DNA of 64,000 bases, taken from contig NZ_BAABCY010000040.1 of NCBI RefSeq assembly GCF_039539345.1, positions 24,501 to 88,500 of the forward strand, read 5' to 3'. The position numbers and the translations under genes are program-made. The notes under the pieces are model-generated. The model was not told the DNA's origin. It did no database searches and was given only the letters and a program-made list of their open reading frames with translations. Positions 1 to 7,978 of this stretch are shown here, one piece after another (within the stretch, counting starts at the first letter, position 1; each line of letters begins with the position of its first letter). This DNA is from Snuella lapsa. Its GTDB lineage: Bacteria > Bacteroidota > Bacteroidia > Flavobacteriales > Flavobacteriaceae.

Positions 1-189
1 GCACAGATTACGACTTTGTATGACAAGGCTACGTTGTTAAACCGACAAATAGTGGCTATAGTTAACTTTCCTAAAAAGCAAATAGCTAACTTTATGAGTG
101 ATTGTTTGGTGTTGGGAGCCGTTAATGGAAAGGATGTTATACTTTTAAGACCTGAAGATAGGGTGAAGAATGGAACGCCTGTTTCTTAG
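1..189 (+). CDS. csaA: CsaA-type tRNA-binding domain protein, C-terminal part
   Basis: The window opens inside a reading frame that runs in frame 1 to a TAG at 187-189, giving the last 62 residues. The motifs VAIVNFPKKQIANFMSD, VLGAV and the end VKNGTPVS match the C-terminal half of the CsaA/YgjH family. These are small homodimeric OB-fold proteins that bind tRNA and have been described as secretion-related chaperones in Bacillus. The N-terminal half lies outside the window, so neither the start nor the full length can be judged. The frame is compact and ends at the place expected for the family, so I see no sign of decay. Confidence 0.8.
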   Translation, partial: AQITTLYDKATLLNRQIVAIVNFPKKQIANFMSDCLVLGAVNGKDVILLRPEDRVKNGTPVS

Positions 190-192
190 GTG

Positions 193-377
193 TCTGAGTT
201 CGATTTTAAAACGATTGATTTTTAAGACATTGCCTTGCTCTTTCTCTTTAAAAGTTAATAATTCTCAAAGTAATTTATTTATCCTTTTAAATCCTTCTAC
301 AAACATAGGATGACAACATGTTAAAAATTAAGCACTTAATCATGTTTAATCTTGAACTATTAATAGAAACTCAGGTT
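193..377. repeat. Degenerate two-block intergenic repeat, copy 1
   Basis: Two blocks in this gap recur in the same order and orientation at 11973-12205. Block A (193-223, containing GATTTTAAAACGATTGATTT) differs from its partner at 11973-12002 at about two positions. Block B (about 323-377, containing ATCTTGAACTATTAATAGA) aligns with 12151-12205 with scattered changes. Both copies start within a few bases of the stop codon of a plus-strand gene. Seen directly by comparing the two gaps; the family and function are unknown. Confidence 0.6.
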
Positions 378-426
378 TGGTATAATGGGTTTTGTTTTCT
401 AGGCTTAAGGAAACATACATAAATAT

Positions 427-458
427 AAAAGCCGTTATCAAAATGATAACGGCTTTTG
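427..458 (-). terminator. Bidirectional hairpin terminator behind the PUR-domain gene
   Basis: The arms AAAAGCCGTTATC and GATAACGGCTTTT pair perfectly around a four-base loop, and A/T runs on both sides give a U-tract on either strand. It lies 25 bases beyond the stop codon of the minus-strand PUR-domain gene and can also stop readthrough from the plus strand. Confidence 0.85.
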
Positions 459-482
459 TTGGTTGTGTTAATTTCGGGTCGG

Positions 483-881
483 TTATATATCGTCAAAATC
501 TATGTCTGTAAAGCTTTCAGCTGGCTTGTGGGCATTTTCATTATTTGTGTTTACATTATTATACCCGTCTTGGTCATAATCTTTTTTAAAGTCCTTTTGA
601 TGACGTTCGCTAATAACTTCATCGCCTTTTTCCCTGATAATATAATCGGTCATTTCGGCTAGAATGGATTTAAACTCAGAGAAATCTTCTTTATAAATAT
701 AGATTTTATGCTTTTTATAATGAAAAGAGCCATCGTCATTAGTGAATTTTTTGCTTTCTGTAATGGTAAGATAATAATCATCTGCTTTTGTCGCTCTTAC
801 ATCAAAGAAATATGTACGTCTTCCTGCTCTTAATACTTTTGAAAATATCTCCTCTTTCTCCATCATGTCATTATTGTTCAT
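483..881 (-). CDS. PUR-domain (DUF3276) nucleic-acid-binding protein
   Basis: A 132-residue protein whose core at about residues 6-80 (EIFSKVLRAGRRTYFFDVR, YYLTITESKKF, KHKIYIYKEDF) fits the DUF3276/PUR-alpha-like family widespread in Bacteroidota. Family members fold like eukaryotic Pur-alpha and bind single-stranded DNA or RNA; the Borrelia relative BpuR is a nucleic-acid-binding regulator. The last 45 residues are charged and Asn/Asp-rich, probably disordered. The gene stands alone between a strong terminator and the ABC exporter gene. The N-terminal MNNND before MMEKEE could be trimmed to the second or third Met. The target in this organism cannot be told from sequence. Confidence 0.85.
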   Translation of the reverse strand: MNNNDMMEKEEIFSKVLRAGRRTYFFDVRATKADDYYLTITESKKFTNDDGSFHYKKHKIYIYKEDFSEFKSILAEMTDYIIREKGDEVISERHQKDFKKDYDQDGYNNVNTNNENAHKPAESFTDIDFDDI

Positions 882-1036
882 AGTTGTATTTAAATTTATC
901 TATTATCATTAAGTTCCTCAAAAATCTAAAAAAATAGCATATTAACCAACAAATTATGAAAATTCTTTTATTTAAGTTGTTATTTAGTCAATTTAAAGTG
1001 TCTATAAATGTATATTTTATAAGCCTTTTTGAGGCA

Positions 1037-2812
1037 TTAACCCATGTTGACCCCAGATTCGCTTAGTTGTTTTAAATACAGGTGTTTGTAGTAACCTTCT
1101 GTATTTATAAGGGTGTTGTGAGTGCCCGATTGTACAATTTCTCCATTATCGAGTACAATAATTTTATCGGCGTTTTTAGCAGAAGAGACCCTATGGCTAA
1201 CAATAATTGTTGTCTTGTTTTGTGAAATCTTATTTAGGTTTGTCAATATTTTTTCTTCTGTTTCGGTGTCAACGGCTGAAAGGCAATCATCAAACAATAA
1301 GATTTTAGGCGATTTTATAATGGCCCGGGCAATAGAGACACGCTGTTTTTGTCCGCCGGAAAGTGTTATGCCGCGTTCTCCTAAAACGGTATCGTAACCA
1401 TTATTAAATTTGATGATGTTTTTGTGTACGTGTGCTTTCTTAGCAGCATTTACCACATCATCATCGGTAGCATCTTCTTTTCCAAATTTAATATTGTTTT
1501 TTATGGTATCTGAAAACAAAAAGGCATCTTGGGGCACATATCCAATACCATTTCTTAAAGAGGTGAGGTTGTGTTGTATAATATTAGTTCCATTAATTGT
1601 AATGACTCCATGGTCAATATCATAAAGGCGGCCAATTAAATCCAGTATGGTAGATTTTCCCGATCCGGTTTTTCCTAAAATGGCAAGGGTTTCACCCTGT
1701 TTAACAGTAAAACTAACATTCTTTAAGGCCTGTATGTTGGTGTCGTCGTAGGTAAAGGATACGTTTTTGAAGCTAATATCTCCATCAATATTTGTCTGTT
1801 CATTAACGGTGTTCTTTATTTCGGGCTCAATATTTAAAAATTCATTAATTCGTTTTTGGGAAGCTTCGGCCTGTTGTACTATTGAAGTCACCCAACCTAC
1901 CGTGGCTACCGGCCAGGTAAGCATGTTAACATAAATAATAAATTCGGCAATAGTACCCAAGCTTTCAATTTCACCATTAATATATTGCATGCCTCCTATA
2001 TAAATGACCAATAAGTTACTGGCGCCAATAAGTAGTATCATCATAGGGAAAAACAGCGCTTGTACTCTTGCTAAATTAAGATGCTTGTTTTTATTCTCGG
2101 CGGCCAATGAATTAAAGTTTTTGGATGTTTCTGGTTCAATGCTATATGCTTTTATGACAGAAATACCACTAAAGGATTCTTGGGTGAAAGTAGATAGCTT
2201 TGAAAGGTATTCTTGTACTATGGTACTACGCTTATGGATTTCCTTACTTAATTTATAAATTGCTACCGATAGAATTGGTAAGGGCATAATGGTATAAAGG
2301 GTAAGTTTAGGCGCTTCGCTAAACATATATATTAATGCTATTACAAATAGTGTTATGGTATTAATGCTGTACATAATGGCTGGGCCGGCATACATACGCA
2401 CACGGCCAACGTCTTCACTAATACGGTTCATTAAATCGCCAGTCCTATTTTTTTTGTAAAAATTTAAGGATAACTTTTGGTAATGCCCGTAGACTTCATT
2501 TTTTAGATCATATTCTATATAGCGGGATACATTAATAATGGTTTGCCGCATAAAAAATGTTAGTATGGCCGCAATAATAGCGGCTCCAATAATATAAAAG
2601 ATGATCTCACCCAGTTCGGCACGTATACTAGTGGATATAGCATCGTTTCCATCTTCATGCTTTTCTACAATTACAAAAATTTCGCGGACAAGGCGTGGTG
2701 TGAAAAGTAAAAATATTCTAGCCACAATGGTAATAATAATTCCTAATAAAAGATACGTTTTGTATTTAAAAAAGTATTTATTTAAATGTTGTAATTCTTT
2801 CATTGGTTTCAA
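1037..2812 (-). CDS. ABC exporter, fused membrane and ATPase domains (MdlB/MsbA-like)
   Basis: A 591-residue half-transporter. Residues about 1-310 hold six hydrophobic segments of the type I ABC exporter fold; residues about 340-580 are the ATPase with Walker A GKTGSGKST, signature LSGGQKQR, Walker B ILLFDDCLSAVDT and the switch His in IIVSHR. It should act as a dimer in the inner membrane, exporting a lipid, peptide or drug; the cargo cannot be inferred. All catalytic motifs are intact, including the acidic residue after Walker B (DD, where Glu is more usual). It is monocistronic and divergent from nusB; a minus-strand TAnnTTTG element lies at 3003-3010. Confidence 0.9.
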   Translation of the reverse strand: MKPMKELQHLNKYFFKYKTYLLLGIIITIVARIFLLFTPRLVREIFVIVEKHEDGNDAISTSIRAELGEIIFYIIGAAIIAAILTFFMRQTIINVSRYIEYDLKNEVYGHYQKLSLNFYKKNRTGDLMNRISEDVGRVRMYAGPAIMYSINTITLFVIALIYMFSEAPKLTLYTIMPLPILSVAIYKLSKEIHKRSTIVQEYLSKLSTFTQESFSGISVIKAYSIEPETSKNFNSLAAENKNKHLNLARVQALFFPMMILLIGASNLLVIYIGGMQYINGEIESLGTIAEFIIYVNMLTWPVATVGWVTSIVQQAEASQKRINEFLNIEPEIKNTVNEQTNIDGDISFKNVSFTYDDTNIQALKNVSFTVKQGETLAILGKTGSGKSTILDLIGRLYDIDHGVITINGTNIIQHNLTSLRNGIGYVPQDAFLFSDTIKNNIKFGKEDATDDDVVNAAKKAHVHKNIIKFNNGYDTVLGERGITLSGGQKQRVSIARAIIKSPKILLFDDCLSAVDTETEEKILTNLNKISQNKTTIIVSHRVSSAKNADKIIVLDNGEIVQSGTHNTLINTEGYYKHLYLKQLSESGVNMG

Positions 2813-2871
2813 TCGTTAGTTGAAACTATGCACTTCTAGTGCAAGACTTTCGGTTTCTAAAATTTTTATAA

Positions 2872-2920
2872 GCCACAAATTCACGAATGATTGTGTCAAA
2901 AATATTTGCGTATCCGTGGC
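2872..2920. repeat. Short palindromic intergenic repeat (GCCAC...GTGGC type)
   Basis: GCCACAAATTCACGAAT at the left faces TTTGCGTATCCGTGGC at the right; the outer GCCAC/GTGGC pair perfectly and the inner parts imperfectly. It resembles palindromes often scattered between flavobacterial genes (gccacgaattcacgaa type), which is from memory rather than a search. Only this copy was seen in the window. Confidence 0.5.
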
Positions 2921-3002
2921 AAAACAGACTCTAGTCTACATTAAACCTATAAACTTACTGTCCATAGTGGTTTAATTATATTGCAAAACTAATTTAAGAA
3001 AG

Positions 3003-3010
3003 CAAAGATA
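3003..3010 (-). promoter_or_regulatory. Candidate -7 element for the ABC exporter gene
   Basis: Reads TATCTTTG on the minus strand, matching the Bacteroidota -7 consensus TAnnTTTG. No clear TTG/TTTG sits at the expected upstream distance, and the leader would be about 190 bases and contain the palindromic repeat, so support is moderate. Confidence 0.45.
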
Positions 3011-3259
3011 CAGGATTAAAACAATACACAGTGCTAATATATGTTAAGGGAATTGTAATACTTGTATTGACTATGTAGCTCTTTTAGGGGGCTACTTTCT
3101 TAAGAATACCTTTCCTATTCTACATTTTTATTATGCTTGTTAATTGTTGTGCTTTTAAAAAGGTGTTCTATTAAAACCGAAAGGTGGAATTTAAACAGCC
3201 TCTAAGATTGGATCTAAAATAATAAGCTGTATTTTGTATATAATATTTTAAAATAGTTT

Positions 3260-3267
3260 TATTTTTG
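3260..3267 (+). promoter_or_regulatory. Promoter -7 element of the nusB operon
   Basis: TATTTTTG matches TAnnTTTG, and a TTTG at 3233-3236 lies 23 bases upstream, slightly longer than usual. The rest of the 2921-3232 gap shows no gene; one small inverted repeat (GTAGC...GGCTAC near 3074-3094) is unexplained. Confidence 0.55.
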
Positions 3268-3320
3268 CAGCTCGAAAATACAACTAAGTTTTTGCTTTTT
3301 AATTTAAGTTCATTGTTATT

Positions 3321-4265
3321 ATGCTAAACAGAAGACATATTCGTGTAAAAGTAATGCAAACCATTTATGCCTTTAAGGGCGGTGAGAGTGATGATTTTAG
3401 TAAGGATCAGAAATTTTTATTGTTTAGTATAGATAACATGTACAACTTGTACTTATTGGTGATTTCCTTGTTGCTCGAAGTTCTAAAGCGCGCAGAAAGT
3501 GATCTTCAAAAAAAACAGCGTAAGCATTTAGCGACTAAGGAAGATAAAGACCCGAATAGAAAGTTTGTAAACAATGAGGTTTTTAAAATACTTCAAGAGA
3601 ATGTTGCACTAAAGGATGAATTAGAGACACATAGCGTTAATGACTGGCAGTTGGATAGCGAGTATGTAGATGTAATCTTTAAGGCCATTGTTAATAGTGA
3701 TTTGTATAAAGAGTATATGCAAACAAGGGTCTCTGATTTTAAAGAGGACAAACTATTTATTATAGATGTCTTTAAAGAGATAATAGCGCCAAACGATAAG
3801 CTTTACGACTATATAGAAGATAAAAACCTTACTTGGCTGGATGATTTGCCAACGGTTAATACTACCATCCTAAAATTATTAAGAAAGGTAAAAAGAAATG
3901 TAGCAGAAAATCATTTTACACCTAAATTATATAAGGATATAGAAGATAAGCAGTATGCCATCGATTTGTTTAGAAAAACTCTTTTAAACAGAACGACTAT
4001 AAACAAAGAAATTGAGCTTAAAACCCAAAATTGGGATTCTGAGCGTATTGCTAGTATCGATTTTGTATTGTTGCAAATGGCTATAGGTGAATTAAAATTT
4101 TTCCCTTCCATTCCTGTAAAAGTAACCATTAACGAATATCTGGAAATAGCCAAGGAATATTCTACACCTAAAAGTAGTATTTTTATAAATGGTATCCTGG
4201 ATAAGCTAGTAAAAGAATACACTGAAGCAGGAACCTTAAACAAAGTAGGGCGTGGCCTGATGTAG
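3321..4265 (+). CDS. nusB: Transcription antitermination factor NusB, long Bacteroidota form
   Basis: A 314-residue NusB-family protein. The N-terminus (MLNRRHIRVKVMQTIYAFK) and the C-terminal half (about residues 200-300, ERIASIDFVLLQMAIGE, PVKVTINEYLEIAKEYS, FINGILDKL) match NusB, which binds boxA RNA with NusE/S10 in antitermination of rRNA transcription. E. coli NusB has 139 residues; the additional 170 or so residues form a charged helical insertion after the first helix, as is usual in Bacteroidota. It leads a likely operon with the DUF1573 lipoprotein (80 bases on) and yajC. Start chosen at the first ATG, which begins the conserved sequence. Confidence 0.93.
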   Translation: MLNRRHIRVKVMQTIYAFKGGESDDFSKDQKFLLFSIDNMYNLYLLVISLLLEVLKRAESDLQKKQRKHLATKEDKDPNRKFVNNEVFKILQENVALKDELETHSVNDWQLDSEYVDVIFKAIVNSDLYKEYMQTRVSDFKEDKLFIIDVFKEIIAPNDKLYDYIEDKNLTWLDDLPTVNTTILKLLRKVKRNVAENHFTPKLYKDIEDKQYAIDLFRKTLLNRTTINKEIELKTQNWDSERIASIDFVLLQMAIGELKFFPSIPVKVTINEYLEIAKEYSTPKSSIFINGILDKLVKEYTEAGTLNKVGRGLM

Positions 4266-4345
4266 GTTTTTTGTTAAGAAATTAATAAAACTTTTTAATG
4301 GATTAAATAATTCCTATTTTTATACCCGAACTAAAACGATCTATT

Positions 4346-4810
4346 ATGAAAAAAATAATATTAGGAGTAAGTGTATTCTGTTTAGTGGCGTTTGCATCGT
4401 CATGTAAAGAAGATGCCTCAAAAAAGATTAACGAAAATAACGTAGCCGAAGCTGCTGTAAGAGATGCCAATGCATCCAAATTTCCAGTTATTGAGTTTGA
4501 TAAAACAGAGCATGATTTTGGTGAGATTGATGCTAAAACACAGGTAGAAACTGTTTTTAAATATAAAAACACAGGAGATGCCCCTTTAGTAATTACCGAT
4601 ATAAAAAGTTCTTGTGGTTGTACTGTGCCTAAAGATTGGAGTAGAGAGCCATTGGCTCCTGGGGCAACTGGACAGTTCTCGGTAAAGTTTAACGGAAGCG
4701 GAACCAATAAGATATCAAAGACTATTACGGTTACTGCCAATACAGAGCAAGGAAGGGAAACTGTAAAAATTACGGCTTTTGTAAAGCCAGATCCAACAAA
4801 AACAAAGTAA
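4346..4810 (+). CDS. DUF1573 lipoprotein
   Basis: A 154-residue protein with a lipoprotein signal peptide (MKKIILGVSVFCLVAFASSC, lipidated Cys at about 20). Residues about 48-150 form one DUF1573 immunoglobulin-like domain, marked by FDKTEHDFGEI, FKYKNTGDAPLVI and SSCGCTVP. Such domains are very common in Bacteroidota and the protein sits between nusB and yajC in many of them, but no biochemical role is established. It should be anchored on the periplasmic side of a membrane. The paired Cys of SCGC is retained. Confidence 0.88.
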   Translation: MKKIILGVSVFCLVAFASSCKEDASKKINENNVAEAAVRDANASKFPVIEFDKTEHDFGEIDAKTQVETVFKYKNTGDAPLVITDIKSSCGCTVPKDWSREPLAPGATGQFSVKFNGSGTNKISKTITVTANTEQGRETVKITAFVKPDPTKTK

Positions 4811-4852
4811 AACAATCAGCTGAACAATTAATTCAGCATAATATTTAAAATA

Positions 4853-5152
4853 ATGACCGAAGGAGGAGGAATAGGTAGTTTTTTACCATTTATATTAATG
4901 TTTGTGGTTGTGTATTTCTTTATGATTGCACCACAAATGAAGCGTGCAAAAAAAGAGAAAAAGTTTAATGCCGATTTAAAGCGTGGTGATAAAGTAATCA
5001 CTAAAAGTGGTTTGCATGGTAAAATTTTGGAGTTAAACGATAAAGATGGTAGTTGTATTTTAGAAACTATGTCGGGTAAAGTTAAGTTTGAGCGCTCTGC
5101 ACTTTCAATGGAGTTGAGTGCCAAATTAAATGCGGCTCCAGCTACAAAATAA
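4853..5152 (+). CDS. yajC: Preprotein translocase accessory subunit YajC
   Basis: A 99-residue protein with one N-terminal membrane helix (about residues 9-25, FLPFILMFVVVYFFMI) followed by the YajC core: APQMKRAKKEKKF, LKRGDKVITKSGLHGKI and a small beta domain. YajC associates with SecDF and SecYEG in the inner membrane. It follows the DUF1573 gene by 42 bases and is closed by a strong terminator at 5211, so it is the last gene of this nusB operon. Confidence 0.93.
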   Translation: MTEGGGIGSFLPFILMFVVVYFFMIAPQMKRAKKEKKFNADLKRGDKVITKSGLHGKILELNDKDGSCILETMSGKVKFERSALSMELSAKLNAAPATK

Positions 5153-5210
5153 AGAATAACTATTCCTGTTTAAAGACCGCTTAATGTGGTTAATTATTCA
5201 TAAAAATTAA

Positions 5211-5242
5211 GAGACTGCCTTTGATTAAAGGCAGTCTCTTTT
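5211..5242 (+). terminator. Intrinsic terminator of the nusB-yajC operon
   Basis: GAGACTGCCTTTGATTAAAGGCAGTCTC is a perfect stem followed by TTTTTAATT. It lies about 60 bases beyond yajC. Confidence 0.9.
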
Positions 5243-5249
5243 TAATTAA

Positions 5250-5336
5250 AAAGAATTCCTCGACGCTCAGCGTCGGGGTTTCCGTGTATACCCCTACGGT
5301 TCTGCCTCGGGGATAGTTCGTTTCAAGAAATTCTTT
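5250..5336. repeat. GC-rich palindromic intergenic element
   Basis: An 87-bp unit bounded by AAAGAATT (5250-5257) and its complement AATTCTTT (5329-5336). Inside are two hairpins: CGACG-CTCAG-CGTCG (5261-5275) and CCCC...GGGG (5291-5312). Its G+C content is far above its surroundings. It looks like a non-autonomous repeat unit; no second copy occurs in the window. Confidence 0.5.
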
Positions 5337-5449
5337 ATTTTGGGTGGTATTAATAACGGCTTCATAATTCCTAATGTAGAAAAGGAGTAATTATTATGGT
5401 TAAAAGAAATTAATTGAAGACTAAATAAAAGTCAGGTAATTTGAAGTCA

Positions 5450-7183
5450 TTAGTTAATTCTGTATACAGGATACTGTAAATGCGCTTTTTCGTAATGTTC
5501 ACTTTGCTTATGTAGCCAATCTAATTGAGCATACCAATTGTTGTTAAACTCGGTTATATCTTTTTTTCTATGCTCAAAAGCTTCCTTTAGTTTAGGGTTG
5601 TCTTTTAATAATTTTAGAGCCTTGTCTTCCCATACATAGGGAGAAAACCCTTCCTTTTGTTGAAGAATTGTGTCAAAAAAGTTCCAATTAAAAAAGGAAT
5701 CGAAAGCTTGCGGTTCTAGGGTTTCTAATAAATACCTAAAGGCATATTGATTGGTATCTATAATATAGTCGCCTTTTAAGAAGGTAATTTCTTTTTCTTC
5801 TTTTGTAATTTGAGTGTTGTAGTGAGGGTAGTGCCCCTCATAAGGCGTCTTTTGGGTTTCGAAAGACATAATTTTATAGCTCTCGACAGTAAGCGTTGTA
5901 TCCTTTTTAAATGCTATCATTTCAACGCTATTTAATTTTAGTAAATCGATAATATTGTGCCAACCTTGGGGAATAACATAAGCGGTAGGGATTTTAACTT
6001 TAAGACTCGGTACAAAGTGGTTTTGATAAGGGGTGTCTTTTGTAAATGGTTGTGTTCTATAAAATTTGAGACGATTTTTACCCGTAATGTCACTAGGAAT
6101 ACGTTCGCCTTTAACCCCTTTAAATTTTAAGGTACTCTTTTTAGTTGTATCAACTTTCCAATTTAGCGCGTAATATTCGTTTTGGTACAAGTCAAAAGAG
6201 GCTTCTTTTCTAATAGTCGCAATTTCTTCACCGTCTTCCTCGGTAATTTCAATCATACTTTTTAAAAGTTCGTAAGTGCCTTCTACCCTTTGATGATATG
6301 GTTTTAGCATATGTGTTTCAACCATCATGCCCAAAGTGTTAAATAAAGTTGTGTAGCCAGTTGAATATCTTGGGTAATCCATAAATTGGGAAAAGCCTTT
6401 TTCGGGTAAATTATTGAAAACATTTACATAGGGAGTGATGTCCCAGTTTTTTTTAGCTAATTTTTGTTCAAGTTTTGGCATCATGCTATCGTTTAAATAA
6501 CTGCCTAATTTACCACCAAGTTTATTGTGTTGCGTAAATAAATGTGTAAGTGTGTATTGGTAATCGGCTCCATTGCTCACATGGGTATCAATAAAAACAT
6601 CGGGTTGCACTAAATGGAATATCTTTGCAAAAGTTTTTGCATTTTTGGTATCGCATTTTATGAAATCCCGATTTAGATCGTAGTTTCTGGCATTGCCTCT
6701 AAACCCATATGATTTAGGGCCATTTTGATTGGTACGGGTTGTAGAATTCCAGTTTAAAGCCCCTCCAACATTGTAAATAGGAATGGTTGCTAGAACTGTA
6801 TTTTTTGGTGGGATAATGCGTCCGTTTACCAGATCTCTAAAAAGCATCATGGTAGCATCTATCCCGTCAGACTCACCTGGATGGATACCATTGTTTATCA
6901 ATAAAATGCGTTTATTCTTTCTAATCTCATGGAAATTAAATACACTATCAGGATTTAGTGTGACTAAGTGCAATGGTTTGCCAGAATCGGTCTCACCAAT
7001 GGTTTGAATGGTGATTTCGGGGTAGGCTTTGGCTAAGTCTTTATAAAATTGAATGGCTTGGTGGTAAGTTGCCGTTTCGACACCGTTGGATATTTCAAAT
7101 TGAGTCTCAAAATTATAGTATGGTTTTTCATTGGATGCGTTACAAGACACTAGAAGAACAAAGACAATAACAATTATACGCAT
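5450..7183 (-). CDS. Secreted M14-family zinc carboxypeptidase, lipoprotein
   Basis: A 577-residue protein with a lipoprotein signal (MRIIVIVFVLLVSC, Cys at 14). The M14 fold occupies about residues 35-330: the zinc-binding HPGESDG (HxxE), substrate/arginine region NARNYDLNRDF, the third zinc His in FIDTHVSNGAD and a late Glu in MVETHML. The remaining 240 residues are a family-specific C-terminal part. Members remove C-terminal amino acids from peptides or act on peptidoglycan; here the protein should work at the cell surface or in the periplasm. It is alone, convergent with yajC. Confidence 0.85.
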   Translation of the reverse strand: MRIIVIVFVLLVSCNASNEKPYYNFETQFEISNGVETATYHQAIQFYKDLAKAYPEITIQTIGETDSGKPLHLVTLNPDSVFNFHEIRKNKRILLINNGIHPGESDGIDATMMLFRDLVNGRIIPPKNTVLATIPIYNVGGALNWNSTTRTNQNGPKSYGFRGNARNYDLNRDFIKCDTKNAKTFAKIFHLVQPDVFIDTHVSNGADYQYTLTHLFTQHNKLGGKLGSYLNDSMMPKLEQKLAKKNWDITPYVNVFNNLPEKGFSQFMDYPRYSTGYTTLFNTLGMMVETHMLKPYHQRVEGTYELLKSMIEITEEDGEEIATIRKEASFDLYQNEYYALNWKVDTTKKSTLKFKGVKGERIPSDITGKNRLKFYRTQPFTKDTPYQNHFVPSLKVKIPTAYVIPQGWHNIIDLLKLNSVEMIAFKKDTTLTVESYKIMSFETQKTPYEGHYPHYNTQITKEEKEITFLKGDYIIDTNQYAFRYLLETLEPQAFDSFFNWNFFDTILQQKEGFSPYVWEDKALKLLKDNPKLKEAFEHRKKDITEFNNNWYAQLDWLHKQSEHYEKAHLQYPVYRIN

Positions 7184-7261
7184 ACATTCATTTTTTGATA
7201 AATCTACGATTAAAACTATTAACTACAAACAGGAAGAGGGAATCTAAAAGAAACTTGAAAC

Positions 7262-7292
7262 TTGTTATTAACTAATGCTTTTCATATATTTG
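7262..7292 (+). promoter_or_regulatory. Promoter of the proline leader/GNAT-proC-proB cluster
   Basis: TTG at 7262-7264 and TATATTTG at 7285-7292 are 20 bases apart, matching the Bacteroidota vegetative promoter. The predicted transcription start coincides with the ATG of the leader ORF at 7298. Confidence 0.75.
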
Positions 7293-7297
7293 CACCT

Positions 7298-7399
7298 ATG
7301 GGAAATGGATCGCATGTTTTGAAGAACAATAGACTTTACGATTTTAACTTTTTAGTTTTTAGAATCCAATCGGATAAATTCATTCCTCCTACACTCTAA
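7298..7399 (+). CDS. Leader peptide with tandem proline codons
   Basis: A 33-codon ORF beginning about where transcription should start and ending in IPPTL-stop, with two adjacent CCT (Pro) codons at positions 30-31. It is followed within 50-100 bases by a terminator-like hairpin and then by the proline biosynthesis genes. The layout is that of a transcription-attenuation leader in which a ribosome stalled at the Pro codons reports low prolyl-tRNA. The peptide also holds a hydrophobic FNFLVF stretch and two Arg codons, so arginine sensing cannot be excluded. Seen: ORF, codons, hairpin. Inferred: regulation. Confidence 0.55.
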   Translation: MGNGSHVLKNNRLYDFNFLVFRIQSDKFIPPTL

Positions 7400-7431
7400 A
7401 CTTACCCTAGCAGTTACAGCTGCTGTTTTCA

Positions 7432-7491
7432 CTAACTTATCTTAAGCAATGACACTTATTTTTAAGTGTTAGATGTCTTATTGTTTTTTTT
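7432..7491 (+). promoter_or_regulatory. Transcription attenuator upstream of the pro genes
   Basis: ACACTTA (7452-7458) pairs with TAAGTGT (7463-7469), extended by CAAT (7447-7450) with ATTG (7480-7483), and ends in eight Ts at 7484-7491: an intrinsic terminator lying before, not after, the structural genes. CTAAC at 7432-7436 can pair with GTTAG at 7468-7472 in its 3' arm and is a possible antiterminator strand. Another small stem, AGCAG/CTGCT, is at 7409-7424. Confidence 0.6.
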
Positions 7492-7540
7492 GTAAAAATA
7501 TGTTGCCTCCGCCATGTGTGGTAGGTCGAATTTTTATTTT

Positions 7541-7978
7541 ATGACTATAAAAACCTTTGATGCTTATTCAAGGCTATCAATAATTGAAATAAATCGTTTA
7601 GCTAACTTTTTGTATGAACACTCGGGAGAATTTAGAGACAGTAAACGGGCAATTAAAAAATCGTTACGGTATGCTGTAAAGGATATAGCTGGATTGGGAG
7701 GCTATGTTTTTACCGTGGAGAAGCAAAATGAAATATTAGGAGCAGTGGTAGTTAATAAAACTGGAATGGATGAGTATATACCCGAAAACATATTGGTTTA
7801 TATAGCTGTAAATGCAAAATACAGGGGACACGGTATAGCAAAAACATTAATAGATTATACCCTTAAGTACTGTAAAGGTGATATAACATTATATATCAAC
7901 AAGGATAACCCAGTAATACGTTTGTTTGAAGAAAAGGGGTTTAAAAAAAGAAATATAGAAATGCGTTTAGTACGTTAA
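7541..7978 (+). CDS. GNAT-family N-acetyltransferase of the proline cluster
   Basis: A 145-residue GNAT protein. The acetyl-CoA loop is AKYRGHGIAKTL (about residue 95-106) and the family end is LFEEKGFKKRN. Very similar proteins often sit beside arginine/proline biosynthesis genes in flavobacteria, though the substrate is not known; a role in the acetylated-glutamate/ornithine pathway is possible but unproven. An in-frame ATG at 7514 would add nine residues (MCGRSNFYF) unlike the family, so the ATG at 7541 is preferred. It is the first gene after the attenuator. Confidence 0.75.
   Translation: MTIKTFDAYSRLSIIEINRLANFLYEHSGEFRDSKRAIKKSLRYAVKDIAGLGGYVFTVEKQNEILGAVVVNKTGMDEYIPENILVYIAVNAKYRGHGIAKTLIDYTLKYCKGDITLYINKDNPVIRLFEEKGFKKRNIEMRLVR

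Noticed and set aside
4303..4815. A 170-codon minus-strand ORF
   Set aside because: Antisense shadow of the DUF1573 gene, which has a signal peptide, family motifs and operon context.
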